Assembly: GCA_003116975.1 (NCBI GenBank)
Contig: BGKB01000081.1
Span: 266,308-330,307 of the forward strand
Direction of reading: 5' to 3'
DNA: 64,000 nt
Source: Aurantiochytrium sp. KH105
Lineage: Eukaryota > Sar > Bigyra > Thraustochytrida > Thraustochytriidae
Position 1 is the stretch's first letter; every line of letters starts with the position of its first letter. Under the pieces are notes generated by a model. It worked only from the letters and a program-made list of their open reading frames with translations, made no database searches and was not told the DNA's origin. The translations under genes were made by a program, and so were the position numbers. Positions 19,336 through 29,613 of this stretch are shown piece after piece.

Positions 19336-19806
19336 ATGCTTGCCGATGAGGACGGCGATGAGGGCCCGGATGCGTCGAAGAATAGCACGCAAGTCCGGCC
19401 GGCACCGCGTATGAGTCAAGGGGCGCAGGCTCTTCGCTATCTGCAACGCGGATCTATCGGAGGTGATCTATTGCAAAAGGCCACGACATTCGTACAAAAT
19501 GCAAAATTGGTGGAGGCCCAACAGGGCAAACAACGCAAACGAGATCGCCGCATTACGCGTATGCAACGCAAGACTCTTCGAGATAAAAAGCAAGCCCTTG
19601 CAAAGGTCCCACGTGTGGCTTCACTAAAATCGCTTCGAGCTCAGGAGATGAAAGCGTTTATCCAAGAGCGCAGAGTAATTTGGGAAGACGCAAATCCAAA
19701 TCGGGTGCGAGGATCTAGTGAGCGAATTGAGCATCCCGCCGTCAATGGCTACGTTCTTCAACCTGTGCCCTCTCAGTGGGATCCTCGCAAACAAAGTCCA
19801 ATGTAG
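19336..19806 (+). CDS. Small basic protein of unknown function carrying an HP..GY motif
   Basis: A 156-residue protein starting MLADEDGDEG at ATG 19336. No known family was recognised. The centre (about residues 60-110) is a highly charged Lys/Arg-rich helix (KQRKRDRRITRMQRKTLRDKK) likely to bind nucleic acid or tubulin. The end has IEHPAVNGYVLQP (about 130-142), preceded by ANPNRVRG. The same short motif, [IVL]HP-x3-GY, occurs several times in the large protein encoded 290 bp downstream on the same strand. Shared motif and adjacency suggest linked functions or a split ancestor. The downstream frame is closed by a TGA at 20063, so the two are separate genes as read here. Confidence 0.6.
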   Translation: MLADEDGDEGPDASKNSTQVRPAPRMSQGAQALRYLQRGSIGGDLLQKATTFVQNAKLVEAQQGKQRKRDRRITRMQRKTLRDKKQALAKVPRVASLKSLRAQEMKAFIQERRVIWEDANPNRVRGSSERIEHPAVNGYVLQPVPSQWDPRKQSPM

Positions 19807-20095
19807 GTTATCTACCCCGAAGCTGAAGCCGACGCTGAAGCTGAAGCTGAATGCAGTGCAATAGAATGGAATGGAATGGAATGAAATCAAATGAGAGGGG
19901 CGAGGACGGAAACACTGGCGTCTCGATACTGACCCACAACAATGCATTCGTATCCGTTTATTTCGTTTCGTTTTACAGCTATTTTGGGTCTCTCGAACAG
20001 CAAAAAGCCAATTGCACCTAGTAAGTTCTACGCTTATGTCGTTTGTTCGAAACGTCCGTCGCTGACGACGACCTGTTCCAACCCTGAACCTAAAT
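19807..20095. other. Short spacer with GAAGCT and GGAAT repeats
   Basis: Holds GCTGAAGC-type repeats (19818-19853) and GGAATGGAAT units (19866-19882), then AT-rich DNA up to the next start. A GTAGGT at 19805 could be a donor site, but no acceptor joins the flanking frames. Confidence 0.5.
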
Positions 20096-23014
20096 ATGAA
20101 CTCTAGCGTGGAGGTCGATCTGAAGATCTTTGGCATTATTCTCGAAGATTGGGGACCAAAGTTCCAGGCTGCACTGGAGCGCACCATTTGGACCCTGATC
20201 CCAGTATACTTTCACGTTCCGCCATGTGCTGTCACGGTCGTATTCACGGAGGAAGTAGCAGGCGAAAACCTACGAAGAGTAGCAGAAAAGGTAGAGCGAC
20301 GCGCGCAAAACCATCAAGCATTTCGCGAGCATCTTGCCAATCTAGTGCGCGAGGACGGAGGCGTGATCAATGTCAAGCTTCACGTGGGCATTCACGCCAC
20401 CGCTGAAGCGATCGAAGAGTGCGGACGATATCGGGTGCCGGTCCCTGGACAAGACGACGCGACGTTGGCACGACGACTCATGACGCTTGATATTCCAAGT
20501 CAAGAGCTTCTCAAGGCGCGCAAGGTTGCCAATGATCTTGCACAAGAGCTCACAAAAGGCACAATGCAATCAACGCTTCAATCTTCGTACTCAAGCGACA
20601 AAGCCTTCTCCTTGGCGCATAATCATATTCCAAAACCGAACAAGAGCCTCAAGAGTCAAGACTACTCCCTCCCTGCAGACACACCTCGAAAGCGCCAGAC
20701 AAACGCACGCAAGCTGTTCTTCAACGTAGGCAAGCTGCTTGCAACTGGAAAGCCATGTGATGCCGACGACGACGTCAGTGAAGTGAATCATCGGGCAGAT
20801 TTCGAATTCACAGATACGAGCCAAAGTCGCTTTATTCACCCGAGCTTTTGCCAGCGCAAGATTGCGCACGTGCGACCTGACCCACGCACAGTGAATCCAA
20901 TCTTCTGGGGACAATGGTCACAACCACAGATTCGCGATTACGCTTTGCGCAATGAAAAAAAAGCTCCGGCATGGAACAGCGTGCAAAAGCGCGTCCATCC
21001 TAGCTTTGTATGCGACGAGAGAGATTACACACTGGAAGACACTGTTCTCCATTTCAGCTCCTCGTCCCGCGACGCGGAGGGTACAGACGCAACAAGGCGG
21101 CATCCGATGTTTTTTGGATATGTTCGCTGCGGACCGGATCACAACCAGCTCGATCACGAAGCAGAGGAGCGAAGGCGAGCCTCCGAGGCAGCAGAAGCTG
21201 AGGATGACGAGGCCTTTGTGGCTTCGCTTGCTCGAAGAAACAACCGCTCCCGCAGACGCCGTCACGATGAGGAAGAAGAAATGCGCATTAAGAAATGGAT
21301 TGAGCAAACAAAGAAGCGCAATATACACCCAGCGACACGCGGGTACAGAACTCGCCTCGTTCCCCTTTACGCGAAGAACCTTGCGCAGAGACTGCATCCA
21401 AGTTGCTTCGGGTATGAGACTGGGGAATGCCAAGTGCTCCCAACGTACCGGGTCACTCGCGTGATCCATCCTGCTTGCGTGGGATACGAGCTAGTTGCCC
21501 AGGAGCCGCACATTTTCACAGGTGCGACGGCCAAATTGCTAAATCCAATGTTTCATGGCCTATCTCTGCGTAAGGGCCCCCGATACGAGCCACCCATAGC
21601 AGACAATGACACGATGACAAAGCGCCGATACTTTCTCGAAGGTCTCACGTCCAACCCTGTGAAAGAGTTTGTGCCTTTGTGCGTTGTGTGCTTTGGAGAA
21701 AATTCTGTGGGATGTCCTCGTTGCTGGACACCTGGTGCATGGGAAATCTCAGGCACAAAGCTTGATGATCTTGCGAGCGACATTACCAAAACCATTGCAC
21801 AGAATCCTATCCTCAATCGAACCGGAGGACGAGCACGCCGAAAGATTGCAACACAGAATACATGTCCAGGAGCTCAAAATTCGAGTGTTGCGGACACCAA
21901 GTGCGAGTCCAAGAAAGCAAAACGGTTCAAATTGAAGATGGCAGCGATGACAGCGCTCGTGGATACGACGCGACTTCTCTCTGTTGCGGACATTCGCACA
22001 TATCGCAGCACCAAATCAAATTTTGTCACCATCTTCATCAAAAGTCTACCGACGGGTGAGGTGACACGACTAACTGTTGATGCCACGAGAACCGTCCGAG
22101 ACCTATACTTTTTGTATCGTTCGAATGCACGGCGGGATGTAGCGCTGTTGCCTCGCTTCTGGCTCGTGGTACCAATGCTGAGTGGTCTCATGTGCCTTGA
22201 TGAGACCCGGCAAATTCACGATGAAATGAATTGTGCATTTGAGCCTGGGAAGCTCACACTCGAGGAGTATGGTCTTTTTAAAAAGAATGGAGAGGTCTGT
22301 TTGTTTCAGATCAAGGATCTGTATCATCCGCAGGCTGCTACGATTGTGCGCAAGTACATTGAAGCAAATGTAAATCTCGCGCGCAAGCTTGACATCGAGG
22401 AGATGGAGGAGGCCGAGCGACAAGAGAGCGAACTGCCTGGTAAGCGTCGCGTCCGAAGCAAATTCGAGGAAGACACCACCTCGAGCGTGTCCATTAAGAC
22501 CCGTATCAACGCGATGCGCGTGGCAAACGGTCGCGACGAGGCAGTTGATGGGCCCGCAGGACAAAGTACGGCATCTTTGCTACATGCAGAGATCATGAAG
22601 GAAATTCATTTCGAGCTGCTTTTCCGTCCTGACCAGCTTCCGCCTCCCGTGCCTGAGCAGCCTTATACGCCTTCGCGCTTCAATGTTGCCAATGATGCCT
22701 TGCAGCTGCCGCTCGTGCGCGAGATGCGCGATGTCATGATCCGGCAGAGGCGCGCCTGGAAGGAGCACATCGTTGAACGCGAGGAAGTCATCAAGAAGGC
22801 GCGGGACGCAAAGTTGGCACATGCTATTGAGGTTCGCAAAATGTCCAAGGCTTCTTCAGATGAGCGCGGAGGCCGGAGAAAAAGGACCAAGGTTAAAAAG
22901 ATTCCCAACAAGCCATTTTTAGGCCCGAGCGTGCCCCGATCGCCCGGACCGCGTCAGGTTCCTCGCCTCCCAATTCTTTGTTCTCGCTCAATCGTATTGA
23001 CGGATGATGCATGA
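20096..23014 (+). CDS. Large protein of unknown function with repeated HP..GY motifs, a four-Cys motif and a ubiquitin-like segment
   Basis: A 972-residue protein starting MNSSVEVDLK at ATG 20096. I do not recognise the family. Residues 1-135 look like a compact alpha/beta domain. Between about 245 and 490 a short motif recurs at IHPSFCQRK (247), VNPIFWGQW (266), VHPSFVCDE (300), RHPMFFGYV (335), IHPATRGYR (410), LHPSCFGYE (433), IHPACVGYE (457) and LNPMFHGLS (482). Spacing is irregular, about 19-75 residues. A C-x2-C-x7-C-x2-C cluster (CVVCFGENSVGCPRC, about 529-543) may bind zinc. FVTIFIKSLPTGEVTRLTVD and following strands (about 643-740) resemble a ubiquitin-like fold. The C-terminal 200 residues are charged and helical. 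The motif is also in the gene just upstream. The role is unknown. Confidence 0.7.
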   Translation: MNSSVEVDLKIFGIILEDWGPKFQAALERTIWTLIPVYFHVPPCAVTVVFTEEVAGENLRRVAEKVERRAQNHQAFREHLANLVREDGGVINVKLHVGIHATAEAIEECGRYRVPVPGQDDATLARRLMTLDIPSQELLKARKVANDLAQELTKGTMQSTLQSSYSSDKAFSLAHNHIPKPNKSLKSQDYSLPADTPRKRQTNARKLFFNVGKLLATGKPCDADDDVSEVNHRADFEFTDTSQSRFIHPSFCQRKIAHVRPDPRTVNPIFWGQWSQPQIRDYALRNEKKAPAWNSVQKRVHPSFVCDERDYTLEDTVLHFSSSSRDAEGTDATRRHPMFFGYVRCGPDHNQLDHEAEERRRASEAAEAEDDEAFVASLARRNNRSRRRRHDEEEEMRIKKWIEQTKKRNIHPATRGYRTRLVPLYAKNLAQRLHPSCFGYETGECQVLPTYRVTRVIHPACVGYELVAQEPHIFTGATAKLLNPMFHGLSLRKGPRYEPPIADNDTMTKRRYFLEGLTSNPVKEFVPLCVVCFGENSVGCPRCWTPGAWEISGTKLDDLASDITKTIAQNPILNRTGGRARRKIATQNTCPGAQNSSVADTKCESKKAKRFKLKMAAMTALVDTTRLLSVADIRTYRSTKSNFVTIFIKSLPTGEVTRLTVDATRTVRDLYFLYRSNARRDVALLPRFWLVVPMLSGLMCLDETRQIHDEMNCAFEPGKLTLEEYGLFKKNGEVCLFQIKDLYHPQAATIVRKYIEANVNLARKLDIEEMEEAERQESELPGKRRVRSKFEEDTTSSVSIKTRINAMRVANGRDEAVDGPAGQSTASLLHAEIMKEIHFELLFRPDQLPPPVPEQPYTPSRFNVANDALQLPLVREMRDVMIRQRRAWKEHIVEREEVIKKARDAKLAHAIEVRKMSKASSDERGGRRKRTKVKKIPNKPFLGPSVPRSPGPRQVPRLPILCSRSIVLTDDA

Positions 23015-23693
23015 GCACCCACCATGATTAAAACTCACGCTATTGTCTCGTCGTCATTTTCCTCTTTTCCTGATTGACGCACATGTCCCGACGCTGCATT
23101 CCACTCGAGTCGATCGCCGAGTCATGCCACGTTCTGTATTATGTATTGAATTGCTTTTCTTTCTTTTCCTTCTCTAGCTCTCCTTCTCCACTCCTCCCAT
23201 TGCAATGCCTCTTCTTCATCTTTGTCTTTCTTCCTCTTCCTCTTCGTCATCTTCTTCATCACTTTGCGAAGAACGAGCAGGCTCTTGGGGCCCATAGTGA
23301 GCGCCCAGCGGGTAAATAATAGACATGCTGACAACAAAGCAGACAGAGACTGACTGACTGACAGACAGACGCTCAGTCCTCGAAGTCGCTGCCCTCGCAG
23401 GGAGCACGGGGCCAAGACGGCCGGAGGCTTCGGGACACGCCGCTGCCGTGTGCAAGGCTTTCAGCCCATACGCAAGGCGTCGAAAGCAGGCGTTTCGGGC
23501 GAAGCAGCTTCAACGCCGCGGCTCGCGTCGGGCCCAGCCAGAATCGCCAGAAAAGTAAAAGCCTGCAACCGCCAGCAGCTGCGACGCGGCCCACCAGGAC
23601 GGGGTCTCGCAGGGGCGAGAGGAGCTCGGGCAGCAGAGAAACAGAGACGGAGAGGAGGCGCAAGGCCCGGGGCCAGAGCGTGCAAAATCAACA
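23015..23693. other. Intergenic region and APC3 leader
   Basis: Polypyrimidine with CTTC units at 23155-23265, an ACTGACTG/ACAG run at 23348-23369, then GC-rich leader. The open frames are low complexity and were not called. Confidence 0.5.
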
Positions 23694-26387
23694 ATGGGCA
23701 TCTCCGTTGCCGAGGTGCCCTTCGCGCCGGCAAACGGCCTCCGAGGGGAAGAACGTTGGAGCGCCGCGTCGGAAGCGACGCTGCGCGTCCTTGTGGAAAA
23801 GTATCTCGCGCAATACCTCTACGAGAATGCTCTTTTCCTCGCAGAACGTCTTTACGCGCAAAACGCAAGCGCAGAGAATCTTCATCTTCTAGCAACGTGC
23901 TACCTTCATGCCAGCATGCCGCAACGCGCATACGGGGCACTAACGCGGGGCATGGACGTGGCTGAGGCTGTCGACTGCGACGACGTCATGGTCATGCAGA
24001 ATCGATATCTTTTGGCCAAATCTTGCATGGCTCTCGGCCACCTCCGCGAGGCTGAGGCGGCGCTCATCAAGGGCACGGTCTTGGCCACGCACGGACCACA
24101 GCGCTCGCAAGACGAAGTCCTTCGGGGCAATGTACGTGTTCCCAACGATGCAGCTGGGCTCTATCTGCTTGGTATCATTTGTGAGCGTGATAATCGCAGA
24201 GATCACGCAACTGCGTATTTCGCGCTAGCATTACGCCTCGACCCTTTTCTCTGGGACGCTTTTGAACACCTCTGCAAACTCGGGGTTGATGCCGCGCCAG
24301 AAAGCTTCTTTGGCCGCTGCCCTCTACAAATCAGTGAAGACGGTCGCGTCCTGACCTGGGAGACCAATCCTGCTGCCTTGGGCGACGACAATGAAGACGA
24401 GGATGACGCTGATCAAGACGAAGATTTGAATGCCTCAATGGATCTCCTGGACGAGGATGATGTCCAAGGAAATGAGAATGCAGCGCCGCGACCTCCACGA
24501 CGAGGGTTCCGCACATCGCACTCCAGAAAAGAGCGCAAACCAGACTCCTTTGACGAGGCTCCTGTGCCTGTTCCTCTGGCGTGGGGCGAGCGTGGCGGGA
24601 CTGCCGGCCATGCGACTTTGCAGCAGCAGGCGTTTTGGCCTGGATTTGCACATGTGTCGACGCTACGACTACTTACTGGGACCAATGCAGGTATCGCAGG
24701 CCATGCCGCGCCAGGGACGAGGACGAGGTCGCGCTCCCGCTCACGTCACGGGGCGCCGGGTACTGGCACGGGTGCTGGCTCGCGTGCTGGGCCAGGGCTG
24801 GCTTCGGGTGGTTACAAAGCAAGCAATTTGCTCGTGAGTACAGGCTTTAGCTTGCACAGATCGCCCAAGTTCCCCTGGCATCCGTCGCCAACTTTGGCGG
24901 AGGGCCAGGAGCTTGCCGTGAGCCGTGCAAGAGACCTCCAGAGTTTGCAAATTTGCAAAGATAACGAAGTTCTGGCCGGTGAGCTTCAAGAGGGCGCTAG
25001 CGTCGACAATCTTGGCCCGAGTGGGGATGCGCAACATCAACGTCAAGACTATCAGCACCAGCACCAGCACCAAGCAGCCCCCCCTTCTCCACCTCAGCAG
25101 CATCGGCCCGTGACGCGGCGCAGCTCCCGGCGCACGGGAAGCTCGGCGGGATCAGGTGTCGGCGCAAGGGCTCGGAGCGCCAATATGAATGCGATGGACG
25201 CAGAGAATCAACAAGGAAGTCACTCGAACTCGAACGTGCAAAACGAAAATGTCATGGACGTTGTTGCAGAGAAACCAGCCGAACACCGGCAACAAAGCAG
25301 TATGGGCGACGGAGGCGATGACGTCGACGCAGAGGTAGACAATCCAGCGCAGTCGGCGATTTCTGTGGACGCCTTGGTGGGTTCACTTTTCGTACTCGAC
25401 CTTTTGCGCGTTCTAGGCGAAGGGTATCAGCTTGTGAGTCAATACAAGTGCGATGATGCCCTTGCAGCATTCGCCAAGCTCCCGGCAGCGCAACAGGCAA
25501 CCGGGTGGGTCGCCCACCAGCAGGGACGCGCATGCTTTGAGATGGCCGACTACCGACGCGCCAAGTATTTCTTCGAAAACATGCGGAGCTACGCCCCGGA
25601 TCGGACGGCGGGTCTTGAAATTTACAGCACAAACCTTTGGCATCTCAAGGAGGAAGTCGAACTTTGCTATCTCGCGCAGCAGGCCATTGAAATCGACCGG
25701 CGTTCGCCCGAGGTTTGGTGTGTCTTGGGTAACTGTTTCTCCCTTCAAAAGGAGCACGACTTGGCCATCAAGTTTTTTAGGCGGGCACTCATGCTCGATC
25801 CGACGTTTACCTATGCTTCGACGCTTTCTGGCCACGAGTACGTGTCAAACGAGGACTTTGAGAAGGCGACCTCGTGCTACCGCGCGGCAATTTCCAACGA
25901 TGCTCGTCACTATCCGGCCTGGTACGGCCTGGGCACGATTTACTATCGCCAAGAAAAGTATGCGGTGGCTGAATTTCACTTTCGTCGCGCTGTGGCCATC
26001 AACCCACGGTCCTCCGTTTTATATTGCTACCTGGGTATGGTCTTGCACGCGAGCGACCGATGTGAAGAAGCGCTGGAGATCTTGCATCGCGCGAGTATGC
26101 TGGAGCCGGGCAATCCGCAGGCACGTTTTCAGCGCGCCTTGGTTCTGCGTACAATGGAGTGCTTTGATGCAGCGCTCGAAGAGCTCGAAGCGGTGCGCGA
26201 CTCGGCCCCGCACGAGTCGAGTGTGCATTTTCTAATGGGAAAACTGTGCAAACAGCTCGATCGTCGTGATGAGGCCATGGTTCATTTTACCACTGCGCTT
26301 GATCTCGATCCCAAGGACGCAAATCTCATTAAGTTGGCCATCGACAAGCTTGACTCTGACGATCTCGATGAGGCCGAGGAGTTGTAA
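23694..26387 (+). CDS. CDC27: Anaphase-promoting complex subunit 3 (CDC27), TPR protein
   Basis: An 897-residue protein with ATG at 23694. The N-terminal TPR block (about residues 20-215: YLAQYLYENALFLAERLYA, ATCYLHASMPQRAYGAL) is the dimerisation half of APC3. A disordered middle of about 350 residues rich in Gly, Arg, Gln and His follows. The C-terminal array of seven or so TPRs (about 575-885) includes WCVLGNCFSLQKEHDLAI and GHEYVSNEDFEKATSCYRAA, both typical of CDC27. APC3 is a scaffold subunit of the APC/C ubiquitin ligase; its TPR groove takes the Ile-Arg tails of CDC20/CDH1 and APC10. Residues 650-820 are the best conserved part. No break is seen. Confidence 0.93.
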   Translation: MGISVAEVPFAPANGLRGEERWSAASEATLRVLVEKYLAQYLYENALFLAERLYAQNASAENLHLLATCYLHASMPQRAYGALTRGMDVAEAVDCDDVMVMQNRYLLAKSCMALGHLREAEAALIKGTVLATHGPQRSQDEVLRGNVRVPNDAAGLYLLGIICERDNRRDHATAYFALALRLDPFLWDAFEHLCKLGVDAAPESFFGRCPLQISEDGRVLTWETNPAALGDDNEDEDDADQDEDLNASMDLLDEDDVQGNENAAPRPPRRGFRTSHSRKERKPDSFDEAPVPVPLAWGERGGTAGHATLQQQAFWPGFAHVSTLRLLTGTNAGIAGHAAPGTRTRSRSRSRHGAPGTGTGAGSRAGPGLASGGYKASNLLVSTGFSLHRSPKFPWHPSPTLAEGQELAVSRARDLQSLQICKDNEVLAGELQEGASVDNLGPSGDAQHQRQDYQHQHQHQAAPPSPPQQHRPVTRRSSRRTGSSAGSGVGARARSANMNAMDAENQQGSHSNSNVQNENVMDVVAEKPAEHRQQSSMGDGGDDVDAEVDNPAQSAISVDALVGSLFVLDLLRVLGEGYQLVSQYKCDDALAAFAKLPAAQQATGWVAHQQGRACFEMADYRRAKYFFENMRSYAPDRTAGLEIYSTNLWHLKEEVELCYLAQQAIEIDRRSPEVWCVLGNCFSLQKEHDLAIKFFRRALMLDPTFTYASTLSGHEYVSNEDFEKATSCYRAAISNDARHYPAWYGLGTIYYRQEKYAVAEFHFRRAVAINPRSSVLYCYLGMVLHASDRCEEALEILHRASMLEPGNPQARFQRALVLRTMECFDAALEELEAVRDSAPHESSVHFLMGKLCKQLDRRDEAMVHFTTALDLDPKDANLIKLAIDKLDSDDLDEAEEL

Positions 26388-27398
26388 AAGGACGCTGCGC
26401 AGCCTGCGCTCTCTTTTCTCCTTTTTTTCCTTATCTTGAGTCGTTCAGCCGTCTGTAAGAAAACGAATCATTCATCCTGCGCAGGCGACCTTGCACGCCA
26501 ACCTCATCTTCGACTAGTCTAGGCCTATCACTGCAACAACCATCACCGTTACAATCTTGGTATCTTTGCCGGTTCGCTTCTCTTGGAGGAGACACGACCC
26601 GTTGCTGCTTGCTCTCCTGTGCTGCCAAGTATTCTTCTCGAGGAAGAGGTGGCGGACAATGCGATGGGCTTCGCCAAGCCAAGATCCTCCTTGTCCGTGT
26701 TGCGTCGGCGAGGATTTTCGCATCCTTGTCCGTCGACAGCGACCGGTTGTTGGCGTCTCCGCGCGACAACAGCTTCGGAGGCCTGCGGTTAGGCAACTAC
26801 TAACGGTAGGCTAGGCTACTCGTACGGACAGGCCTTAAAATCCCATACATAGTGTGGCTGCTTGGACCGCTGCGCAAACTCGCCGCGCAAAGTGGACGCA
26901 GAGGCAAAATGCGCTTGCTTTCGAGTTGCTAGCTGCAGCTGCGCCGCGCTACTTCTCGGCCGGCTGCGGCGCGCGCGGCAGCAGCAGCAGACCGAGAACG
27001 GAGGTGCGAGAACTTGAGGCACCTATAGCCAGCCAGCACAGCGAGCGAGCCCGGCGAGAAAAGAGACGCGCCATCGCCTGGGACTGATTCCCAGCATTAG
27101 CACAAGCCAAGTCAAGACCCGACCAAGTCCCACATTGAGCTAGCTAGCTGTAGCACTCGGGCTGGGAGCGCCACGGCCTTCCTCAACATAGGCGGAGGAG
27201 TCCCGCTGGTGCACGTGCTGGCGCACTAGCGCAGACACGCGCACGCAGTACGTACCGCAACTGCTACAGCGCGGCGCGGCGCGGAGGCGAGGCAAAGCAA
27301 GGCAAAGCAAGGCAAGGCAAGGCAAGGCAAGGCAACGCAAGGCAAGGCCGGGTCAAGGCGAATCGAGGCGAGGCGACCGATACGCGGCGACGCAAACG
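26388..27398. other. Intergenic region without a recognised gene
   Basis: About 1 kb between APC3 and the P450 gene, both on the plus strand. It holds polypyrimidine at 26410-26440, GC-rich promoter-like DNA from 26900, and the GGCAA pentanucleotide array at 27291-27347 directly upstream of the P450. Short open frames at 26430-26810 have no recognisable protein features. Confidence 0.5.
27291..27347. repeat. (GGCAA/AGCAA)n pentanucleotide array
   Basis: About eleven tandem pentamers of GGCAA with AGCAA and CGCAA variants, about 50 bp upstream of the P450 start. It is one of a set of similar arrays in this window. Confidence 0.9.
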
Positions 27399-29123
27399 AT
27401 GGAACGCCTTGAGAAGCTGGCACGGCATCTCGCCCCGACGGAAACGGGATGTCGAGACGGCGCAGCAAGCGCTCTTGGGCATCGCGAGATGTGCAGCGTG
27501 GCCCCGAGCCCCACGGCCGGGTCTAGCACGGGCGCAGAGAGCACAGGGGCGGGCGTCCAGGGCGTGCAGGAGCTGCTGTCGATGCTCGAGGACAAGACGA
27601 GCGAGGCAGAACGCGAGGCCTTGGCCGCAGCATTGCCCGGACCCGTCCGCGAGCTGGGCAAAGACAATGCAATGCTGGCCATGCAGCGCGCTGCGCGATC
27701 CGGCAAGCTGCACGAGTTCTGGTTCGACTGGAGCAAGCGCGCCGGCAAGGGGGATCCGGGCACCAATATCCTGTTCCCAACCGCGGTGATCCCCAAGGGG
27801 TCAATGCCTTACATCGACTACATGCTGGTCATCGCGCATCCGGATGACTGCATGCGCATGGCGCGCACTCATGTCCGCAAAGCAGAAACGTATGGAATTG
27901 CATTTCTCGGCGATGGGGTGCTGGCGACACGTGATGTTGACCACTGGCGCGAGCAGCGAGAGCACCTCATTGAGGCCTTTCTCCCCGAGGCCTCGCTCAG
28001 TAAGATTTTCGATATTTCCGTATCGCGCGCCGAATACGCGGCAAAGCAAAAGCTCACGGGACTGTCCGAGGACGGCCGTGGCGCCTTCAACATCAACGAG
28101 CTCTTCCTCTTTGAGACGATGGCCCAGCTGCAGTTAGCGCTCTTTGGAGAGTCCGAGGAACGCATGGAGGAGACAAATGTGCCCCTGCGTGCAGCCTTCA
28201 AGGAGGCGCTGACGCTCGACGGCCCGCCGCTGGAGGCTGCGCGCTTGCGGGGCAAAGCCCGTCGTGTTGTGCAGGAATACTCGAATACGCTTGTCGCTCG
28301 AAGCCAAGAGCAGGGGCGCGTGGGAGCTTCAGAGGCGATGGAGGACCCGCACAAGAACATTAAGGGACCTCTTACTGCACGCATGGCGGACTTTTGCCCA
28401 ATGAGCGCTCAATTCGACGCGAAAAAGGTGGCTCGCGATAACGCGAGCACGTTGAGCTTTGCGGGACACGACACCACGGCAAATCTTCTCACTCACATCG
28501 TGTACTACCTCTGCCAGTATCCGGAGTGGCAGAAGCGCTTGCAAGTTGAGGTCGACGACTTCCTTGCACGCCACAAGGATGGAATTACCTACGAACACCT
28601 TCCTGAGCTGGTCGAAATGAAGAAGGTCATCCTTGAAACCCTCCGCCTCGCGCCCTCTGTGCCCAACGGCACATTTCGGGAGACGATGTTTGCGGACACG
28701 ATTCATGGTGCCGACGGCAAGGAGATCAGGGTGCCCAAAGGGGTATCATTTGTTTTGCCCGTATGGAATCTGCATCACAACGCCAAACTTTGGGGCGATG
28801 ACTGCGAAAGCTTCAACCCGGATCGCGATTGGCTTCCCGAGGAGATGTGGGGCGCGCAAGAGAACTTCAAGGCTTATAATCCAGCCTCGCATCGGTTTTG
28901 CCCCTTCACGTTTGGTCCTCGCGACTGCATTGGCAAAGCCTTTGCTCTGCTCGAGGCGCGAACCATCCTTGTGAGTTTCTTGAGCAGATTCACTTTCGAG
29001 CTTGCTCCACCCTCTGCAGGCAAATCGGTCGCGGAGATCAGCATCAACATTGGGACTCTCGGGCCCAAGGATGGTCTTTACGTGCGTGCCATCCCGCGCA
29101 CCGGTGGCGTGGCGAGAATCTAA
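27399..29123 (+). CDS. Cytochrome P450 monooxygenase
   Basis: A 574-residue protein with ATG at 27399. All core P450 motifs are present: the oxygen-activating I-helix FAGHDTTANLL (about 353-363), the K-helix E-x-x-R in LETLRLAPS, FNPDRDWLPEE for the PERF-like region, and the haem loop FTFGPRDCIGKAF with the iron-ligand Cys510. The first 60 residues are Ser/Thr/Ala-rich and lack the hydrophobic membrane anchor normal for microsomal P450s, so it may be soluble, organellar or peripherally bound. The AGHDTT form is common in CYP4/CYP86-like and CYP97-type clans. The exact clan and substrate (fatty acid, sterol or carotenoid) cannot be told by eye. It stands alone without an obvious reductase neighbour. 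Confidence 0.93.
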   Translation: MERLEKLARHLAPTETGCRDGAASALGHREMCSVAPSPTAGSSTGAESTGAGVQGVQELLSMLEDKTSEAEREALAAALPGPVRELGKDNAMLAMQRAARSGKLHEFWFDWSKRAGKGDPGTNILFPTAVIPKGSMPYIDYMLVIAHPDDCMRMARTHVRKAETYGIAFLGDGVLATRDVDHWREQREHLIEAFLPEASLSKIFDISVSRAEYAAKQKLTGLSEDGRGAFNINELFLFETMAQLQLALFGESEERMEETNVPLRAAFKEALTLDGPPLEAARLRGKARRVVQEYSNTLVARSQEQGRVGASEAMEDPHKNIKGPLTARMADFCPMSAQFDAKKVARDNASTLSFAGHDTTANLLTHIVYYLCQYPEWQKRLQVEVDDFLARHKDGITYEHLPELVEMKKVILETLRLAPSVPNGTFRETMFADTIHGADGKEIRVPKGVSFVLPVWNLHHNAKLWGDDCESFNPDRDWLPEEMWGAQENFKAYNPASHRFCPFTFGPRDCIGKAFALLEARTILVSFLSRFTFELAPPSAGKSVAEISINIGTLGPKDGLYVRAIPRTGGVARI

Positions 29124-29613
29124 TCTCAAAAGGAGTGAAGCCAAGGCAGCGAGTCAAGCAAGGCATCCACGGCAGTCCTACATCAGAGCTCTTCAATCTC
29201 AGCGTTTCCTTGTTGTGAAGAGAAGAAAGTCATGCCTTTTAAATTCTTTCATTTTATTTTACCTTGCTTCTTCAAAAGAAAGGAGAGACAACTACTGTGG
29301 CCAATGTGTCCATTTGTCCTGTTTGGTTTGGGGCATTTGCCATTTGAGCAAAGTCGTTGCGGTGAGCGATTGGGCGACTTCAGAGAAAATTAGGGATGTC
29401 GCGACGCGGGCTTCCTCTTCTCTTCTCTTCCTTGAGAAAAAGTGACAAAGCTTTCTTGCATCCACTGTACCTCACCTCCGCCAAGTTGCGGCTTTGCCTC
29501 TGCTCTGAATCCTGTCGCAGCCAGAAAACGAGCTAGCTTTCTCATCACTTGTCGATCGTTCTCCTCTTATGTGTTCGTGCGTTGCTTGCTAGAAGAACAT
29601 GGTTAAAAGGTTA
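29124..29613. other. Convergent intergenic region
   Basis: Between the P450 (+) and SmD2 (-) stop codons. A and T rich in 29230-29290; no gene or structured element was recognised. Confidence 0.5.

Noticed and set aside
19805-20095. Joining the small HP-motif gene and the 972-residue gene by splicing
   Set aside because: GTAGGT at 19805 is a weak donor. The downstream frame has a TGA at 20063 and no AG acceptor between it and the ATG at 20096.
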